Source: Streptomyces atratus
Lineage (GTDB): Bacteria; Actinomycetota; Actinomycetes; Streptomycetales; Streptomycetaceae
NCBI RefSeq assembly: GCF_014648655.1
Contig: NZ_BMRN01000019.1
Span: 1-64,000, forward strand
Direction of reading: 5' to 3'
DNA: 64,000 nucleotides
The notes below the pieces were generated by a model, which was given only the letters and a program-made list of their open reading frames with translations, was not told where the DNA came from and did not search any database. Within the stretch, counting starts at the first letter, position 1; the number at the start of each line of letters is the position of its first letter. Shown piece by piece: positions 59,607 to 64,000 of this stretch. The position numbers and the translations under genes are program-made.

Positions 59607-60731
59607 TCAGGAGCTGGTGCCGGCCCGCAGGGTGTCGAGATCGGCCTTGAGCGTGTTCACCGGGATCGCGAAGCCGAGGCCCACGCTGCCCGCGCCGGCG
59701 CTGCTGGATCCGTCGGACGAACTCGCCGAGTACATAGCGGAGTTGATGCCGATGACCTCGCCGTTCATATTGATGAGCGCGCCACCGGAGTTACCGGGGT
59801 TGAGCGAGGCGTCGGTCTGGATGGCCTTGTACGTGGTCGTGGAGTTGCCGGTGTCGCCGTTGAACTGCCGGCCGCCGAACTCGAACGGCCACTGCTCGCC
59901 GCCGCCCCACCCGCCCTGTCCCTGCCCGCTGCTGTCGTCCTTGGCGACCGTGACATCGCGGTCGAGCGCGGAGACGATGCCGCTGGTGACGGTGCCGGTG
60001 AGGCCCTCGGGCGAGCCGATCGCGACGACCTGGTCTCCGACCGAGACCGCCGAGGAGTCGCCCAGCGTGGCCGTCTTCAGCCCGCTCGCACCCTGGAGCT
60101 TGATGAGTGCGAGGTCCTTGTCGGCGTCGGTGCCGACGACCTTCGCGTTGTACGTCTTGCCGGTGCTGAGCGTCACCTTGATCGACGAGGCGCCGGAGAT
60201 GACGTGGTTGTTGGTGACGACCTCGCCGTCGGACGTGATGACCACTCCGGACCCGGTGGACGTGCCCGCCGGCGAGGTCGCGTTGACCTCGACGATCATC
60301 GGCGAGACGGCCTCGGCGACACCGGCGACGCTGCCCTTGCTGCTCTGCGAGACGGTGGTGCCCGGGACGACGCCGCTGCTCGTGCTGGTCGTGTCGTTGC
60401 CGGTGAGCCGGCCGATGACGGTGGCGGTGCCGCCGCCGACGACCCCCGCCGCGATCGCCACGGCCACCAGGAGGGCCACCGGCCGCCGGGCCCGGCGCCG
60501 GGACGAGGCAGGCTCGGGTCCGGGCTGCGGGAGGCCGGAGCCGTAACCGCCGTCCCCGCCTCCGCCGTGCCCGTCGGCGCCGCTGCCCCAGCCGGGCCAC
60601 ACGGTGGTTCCGGGGCCCGTCGCGATCGGCTGCGCGGGCTGGTGGGACGGCGGCGGCGGGTAGGACGCGTCACCGTTGCCGTACGAGGGGTACATCGGGT
60701 ACTCGCCGCTCGGGCGCTGGCTCTCTGTCAT
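59607..60731 (-). CDS. HtrA-like serine protease (PepD/DegP type, no PDZ)
   Basis: 374 residues. A long Pro/Gly/Ser N-terminal cytoplasmic tail (1-80) and one membrane helix (about 84-104) precede a trypsin-like domain with H176 (VVTNNHVISGA), D206 (DADKDLALIKL) and S315 (LNPGNSGGALINM). The chain ends soon after the catalytic domain, so the usual PDZ domain is missing. It is an extracytoplasmic protease probably controlled by the adjacent two-component system. Confidence 0.92.
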   Translation of the reverse strand: MTESQRPSGEYPMYPSYGNGDASYPPPPSHQPAQPIATGPGTTVWPGWGSGADGHGGGGDGGYGSGLPQPGPEPASSRRRARRPVALLVAVAIAAGVVGGGTATVIGRLTGNDTTSTSSGVVPGTTVSQSSKGSVAGVAEAVSPMIVEVNATSPAGTSTGSGVVITSDGEVVTNNHVISGASSIKVTLSTGKTYNAKVVGTDADKDLALIKLQGASGLKTATLGDSSAVSVGDQVVAIGSPEGLTGTVTSGIVSALDRDVTVAKDDSSGQGQGGWGGGEQWPFEFGGRQFNGDTGNSTTTYKAIQTDASLNPGNSGGALINMNGEVIGINSAMYSASSSDGSSSAGAGSVGLGFAIPVNTLKADLDTLRAGTSS

Positions 60732-60889
60732 GTCAAAGAGCGTGTCCGGCGAAGATGAGAGAAGCCTGAGCACCCGCTGAGAAGCCCGGTAGAACCTCGT
60801 ATGCCCCATATAAAGGGAGTGCGGCCCGTCGGGAAGTACGGGGTACGGCCCGGCAGGGACAAGAGGTACGCAGCTACGGCCCGCCGGGC

Positions 60890-61933
60890 CTATCGCGCCC
60901 CGGCCGTGGACTCCCCGCAGCCGCACGACCGCCGCACCACCAGCGCCGACGGGAACTGCTTCAGCCGCTCCCGCCGCGACCCCGACACCCGCAACGAGTC
61001 GTCGAGCACCAGGTCCACGGCCGCCCGTGCCATCGCCGGGCGGTCCGAGAAGACCGTCGTCAGCGGCGGATCGGTCAGACCGGCTTCCTTCACGTCGTCG
61101 AAGCCCGCCACCGCGAGATCCCCGGGCACATCGATCCGCAGCTCGCGCGCGGCCCGCAGTACACCGATGGCCTGGTCGTCCGTCGAGCAGAAGATCGCCG
61201 GCGGCCTGTCCGGATCCGCGAGCAGCTTCAGCGCCACCTGATAGGCGTCGTAACGGTTGTACGGGGCCTGGAAGAGCCGGCCCTCCGTCGAGCGCCCCGA
61301 CTCGTGCATCGCACGGCGCCAGCCCTCGACGTGGTCGGCGACCGGGTCGCCGACCGCCGGGGTCGACTCCATGCCGCCGAGGCACGCCACGTACTCGTTG
61401 CCGTGTTCCAGCAGGTGCCGGGTGGCGAGCTGAGCGCCGCCGATGTCGTCCGTGACGACCGCGACGTCATCGATCGCCTCGGGCCGCTCGTGCAGCAGCA
61501 CGACCCGCGCGTCCCATGCCTCGATCTCGGCCGCCGCCCGCTCACTGGGGCCCTGGCTGACCAGGATCAGCCCGGAGACCCGCATGCCGAGAAAGGCCCG
61601 CAGATAGTGGACCTCGCGCTCGTCGCGGTAGTCGGAGTTGCCGACGAGCACCATTTTTCCGCGCTCGGCGGCAGCCTGTTCGACCGCGTGCGCCATCTCC
61701 GCGAAGAACGGCTGCCGGGCGTCCGGCACGATCATCCCTATGAGGTCGGTCCGCCGCGAGGCCATGGCCTGGGCAACCCGGTCGGGCCGGTAGCCCAGCT
61801 CCTTGATCGCGGCGAGTACCCGCTCGCGCGTGGCCGGGGCGACCGGCCTGGGTCCGTTGTTGATGACATAGCTGACGACCGCGGTCGACGTACCCGCCAG
61901 TCTCGCCACATCGTCCCGCGTCACCTTGGCCAC
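60890..61933 (-). CDS. LacI-family transcriptional regulator
   Basis: 347 residues. The N-terminal HTH is VTRDDVARLAGTSTAVVSYVINNGPRPVAPATRERVLAAIKELGYRPDRVAQAMASRRT, followed by a periplasmic-binding-protein-like effector domain (LIGMIVPDARQPFFAEM, IFCSTDDQAIGVLRAARELRIDVPGDLAVAGFDDV). Two Cys sit at the C terminus (RRSCGCGEST). It is a separate unit from the HtrA gene. The effector is probably a sugar, and the target genes are not evident here. Confidence 0.93.
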   Translation of the reverse strand: MAKVTRDDVARLAGTSTAVVSYVINNGPRPVAPATRERVLAAIKELGYRPDRVAQAMASRRTDLIGMIVPDARQPFFAEMAHAVEQAAAERGKMVLVGNSDYRDEREVHYLRAFLGMRVSGLILVSQGPSERAAAEIEAWDARVVLLHERPEAIDDVAVVTDDIGGAQLATRHLLEHGNEYVACLGGMESTPAVGDPVADHVEGWRRAMHESGRSTEGRLFQAPYNRYDAYQVALKLLADPDRPPAIFCSTDDQAIGVLRAARELRIDVPGDLAVAGFDDVKEAGLTDPPLTTVFSDRPAMARAAVDLVLDDSLRVSGSRRERLKQFPSALVVRRSCGCGESTAGAR

Positions 61934-61957
61934 GCGCGGCAGTCTACGCGGATGGAC

Positions 61958-62761
61958 CTACCGGTTGGCAGGCCGTACCGGGGCTTCTTCGACGACCTCG
62001 GCCACGCGCGACTGCTCCGTACGGATTACCGGTTCGGCGGCCGCCTTCGCCGCGGCCTGCGCCTTGGCCTCCTCTGCGGCACGCTCCACCTTCTCCGGTG
62101 CGACGAAGCGGTAGCCGACGTTGCGGACCGTGCCGATCAGCGACTCGTGCTCGGGGCCGAGCTTGGCGCGCAGCCGCCGGACATGGACGTCGACCGTCCG
62201 GGTACCGCCGAAGTAGTCGTAGCCCCAGACCTCCTGCAGCAGCTGGGCGCGGGTGAAGACCCGGCCCGGGTGCTGTGCGAGGTACTTGAGCAGTTCGAAT
62301 TCCTTGAAGGTCAGGTCGAGGACCCGGCCTTTCAGTTTTGCGCTGTACGTCGCCTCGTCGACCGAGAGATCACCGTTGCGGATCTCCATCGGGGAGTCGT
62401 CGGAGGTGAGCTGCTGCCGGCCGGTGGCGAGCCGCAGCCGGGCCTCGACCTCGGCCGGTCCAGCCGTGTCCAGCAGCACGTCGTCGATGCCCCAGTCGGC
62501 GGTGACGGCCGCGAGACCGCCCTCCGTCACGACGAGTATCAGCGGACAGCCCGGTCCGGTGGACCGCAGCAGCTGGCACAGCGACCGCACCTGCGGCAGG
62601 TCGCGGCGGCCGTCGACCAGGATGACGTCGGCACCCGGGGTGTCGACGAGAGCGGGTCCCTCGGCGGGGGCCACCCGCACGCTGTGCAGCAGGAGACCGA
62701 GGGCCGGAAGCACCTCCGTCGACGGTTGAAGGGCATTCGTCAGGAGCAGCAGTGAACTCAT
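61958..62761 (-). CDS. glnR: Nitrogen regulator GlnR
   Basis: 267 residues. An atypical receiver (MSSLLLLTNALQPSTEVLPALGLL...GADVILVDGRRD with D50 but without the full phosphorylation pocket) is joined to an OmpR-type winged helix (LTFKEFELLKYLAQHPGRVFTRAQLLQEVWGYDYFGGTRTVDVHVRRLRAKLG). An Ala/Glu-rich C-terminal tail follows. This matches streptomycete GlnR, the orphan regulator of nitrogen uptake and glutamine synthetase genes. No kinase lies beside it, as expected. Confidence 0.94.
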   Translation of the reverse strand: MSSLLLLTNALQPSTEVLPALGLLLHSVRVAPAEGPALVDTPGADVILVDGRRDLPQVRSLCQLLRSTGPGCPLILVVTEGGLAAVTADWGIDDVLLDTAGPAEVEARLRLATGRQQLTSDDSPMEIRNGDLSVDEATYSAKLKGRVLDLTFKEFELLKYLAQHPGRVFTRAQLLQEVWGYDYFGGTRTVDVHVRRLRAKLGPEHESLIGTVRNVGYRFVAPEKVERAAEEAKAQAAAKAAAEPVIRTEQSRVAEVVEEAPVRPANR

Positions 62762-63075
62762 CGCCGCCCACCTGCCTGGGTCGTCGGTCGATGATCGTGC
62801 ACGGTTCGCTCGCCCATTACGTCGGTCCTCCTCGTTCCCTGCGAGAGGGGCACTCCCGGGCTCGGGCCCGGGGGAGTATGCGGCACTTCTTCGTACGTTT
62901 CGTGCTGGCTTTCGCACTGTTTGCCGTGCGACATTCGTCATACGGGTTTTACGGGTGCGGTCCCGCGCCCTGGGGCCGCTGAGCTTGTGGAAACGTCGCC
63001 GTAACAACGCTTGGAAAGCACAAAAGGACCCGGGGGCTGCATTGCCCGGATCCTCTTCCCAGCAGAATAGCTCAC
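62762..63075. promoter_or_regulatory. Divergent region, glnR and hydrolase promoters
   Basis: 314 bases with no gene. It must hold the glnR promoter (minus) and that of the hydrolase at 63076 (plus), near an AT-rich TTTCGTACGTTTCGTGC and AGAATAGCT stretch. I see no clear operator. Confidence 0.5.
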
Positions 63076-63960
63076 ATGAGTTCAGTGTCCGAGGGGCGAT
63101 TTCCGAGTTCTTCTGTTCCCTTGATCACGCCGGGTCCACTGCGCACCACATTGCGGACCGATGACGGGGTCCGTATCGAGGCGGTGTACGAGCCGTGTAC
63201 GGCAGATGCCGGGGCTGCTGCGGAAACATCCTTCGACAGTACTGCGATCGTGGTCGCGCACGCTTTCACCGGATCGGTGGACCGGCCCGCGGTGCGGCGT
63301 GCCGCGGGGGTGTTCGCCCAGCGCGCGGCCGTGATCACGTTCTCCTTCCGGGGGCACGGCGGGTCCGGCGGGCGGTCGACGGTGGGCGACCGCGAGGTGC
63401 TGGACCTGGCGGCTGCGGTGGAGTGGGCGCGGGCGCTCGGACACCGGCGGATCGTGACCGTCGGGTTCTCGATGGGCGGTTCCGTGGTGCTGCGGCACGG
63501 GGCGCTGTACACGGGACGATCAACGGCCGGCGCGGAAGCCGGTGGCGTTACGGAGCGCGAGGGGCGCATGGAGGCGCACGCGGATGCGGTGGTGGCCGTG
63601 AGCGCTCCTGCCCGCTGGTACTACCGGGGCACGGCTCCGATGCGCCGCCTGCACTGGGTGGTCACCCGGCCGGTCGGCCGGGTGGTCGGCCGCTACGGGT
63701 TCCGCACCCGGATCGACCGGAACGACTGGAATCCGGTGCCGCTCCCGCCGGTCGAGGCGGCCGGGCTGATCGCCCCGGCCCCGCTGCTGATCGTGCACGG
63801 CGACCAGGACCCGTACTTCCCGCTGGACCACCCCAGGATGCTGGCGGACGCGGCGGGTGACGGCGCCGAGCTGTGGCTGGAACGCGGCATGGGCCATGCC
63901 GAGAACGCCGCCGACGAGAACTTGCTCACCCGCATCGGCGACTGGGCGGTGGCGCGGTGA
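63076..63960 (+). CDS. Alpha/beta hydrolase
   Basis: 294 residues. The nucleophile elbow is VGFSMGGSVVLRHG, the oxyanion region is VVAHAFTGSVDRPAVRR, Asp is in VHGDQDPYFP, and the final His is in ERGMGHAENA. This is a complete catalytic triad of a cytoplasmic serine hydrolase. It is divergent from glnR. The substrate is unknown. Confidence 0.9.
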   Translation: MSSVSEGRFPSSSVPLITPGPLRTTLRTDDGVRIEAVYEPCTADAGAAAETSFDSTAIVVAHAFTGSVDRPAVRRAAGVFAQRAAVITFSFRGHGGSGGRSTVGDREVLDLAAAVEWARALGHRRIVTVGFSMGGSVVLRHGALYTGRSTAGAEAGGVTEREGRMEAHADAVVAVSAPARWYYRGTAPMRRLHWVVTRPVGRVVGRYGFRTRIDRNDWNPVPLPPVEAAGLIAPAPLLIVHGDQDPYFPLDHPRMLADAAGDGAELWLERGMGHAENAADENLLTRIGDWAVAR

Positions 63961-64000
63961 TTCATGATGGACAGCTGATGCGAGACGAGAGGAACGCCGC

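Noticed and set aside
63961..64000. Start of a further gene at the window end
   Set aside because: Only 40 bases remain. An ATG is present, but nothing can be identified.

Overview
The window is high-GC actinobacterial DNA, and everything points to Streptomyces. Nearly all codons end in G or C. The first bases are the 3' end of a 5S rRNA. Many families are typical of the genus: XRE/DUF397/ATP-binding trios, an ECF41 sigma factor, CsoR, mycothiol synthase MshD and GlnR. From memory, the right half follows the S. coelicolor order csoR - phoU-like - pit - pstBACS - nudix - CHAD - ppk - ... - mshD - ... - glnR. That synteny was not computed.

Layout. (1) 1-4.5 kb: end of an rRNA operon, then a four-gene minus-strand operon (ABC ATPase, permease, NarL-type kinase and regulator) and a GNAT acetyltransferase. 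(2) 4.5-11.9 kb: a six-gene minus-strand operon resembling a chromosomal type IV secretion apparatus (VirD4-, VirB4-, SCO6880/PrgI-, VirB6- and VirB8-like proteins and a small VirB2-like membrane protein), with no relaxase. (3) 12-34.5 kb: an accessory-looking block. It holds a broken kinase, a kinase with a beta-propeller sensor, an ECF41 sigma factor, a MacB-type efflux system with its two-component system, a WhiJ/AbaA-type regulatory cassette, a beta-lactamase-fold hydrolase, a hydrolase/WD40 chimera, and two related modules each made of a DUF1023 alpha/beta hydrolase and a lipoprotein. (4) 34.6-40.5 kb: a lytic transglycosylase/NlpC enzyme, a PAP2 phosphatase, a flavin oxidase, a lipoprotein and CsoR. 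(5) 40.6-50.7 kb: a phosphate and polyphosphate block with a clear four-repeat PHO box before pstS. (6) 50.9-64 kb: a GntR-controlled ABC transporter, mshD, a HIT protein, a PI-PLC-like enzyme, an HTH/PIN toxin-antitoxin pair, an MprAB-like two-component system with an HtrA protease, a LacI repressor, glnR and a final hydrolase.

How genes work together. Two sensor/regulator pairs sit beside ABC exporters, so each probably controls its own exporter. The phosphate block joins high-affinity uptake (PstSCAB), low-affinity uptake (Pit with its DUF47 partner) and polyphosphate handling (Ppk with a CHAD protein). The HtrA protease and MprAB-like pair look like one envelope-stress unit.

The most unusual part is 28.4-34.5 kb. 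Two copies of a secreted-type hydrolase are each translationally coupled to a lipoprotein. One copy starts with an ESX-like helical domain. The other starts with several membrane segments and a Flp-pilin-like segment. In the first copy base composition drops sharply partway through the gene, as if its C-terminal half and lipoprotein were swapped in from elsewhere. An effector/immunity-like arrangement is a reasonable hypothesis but is not shown by the sequence alone. Function calls come from reading motifs by eye; no database search was run.
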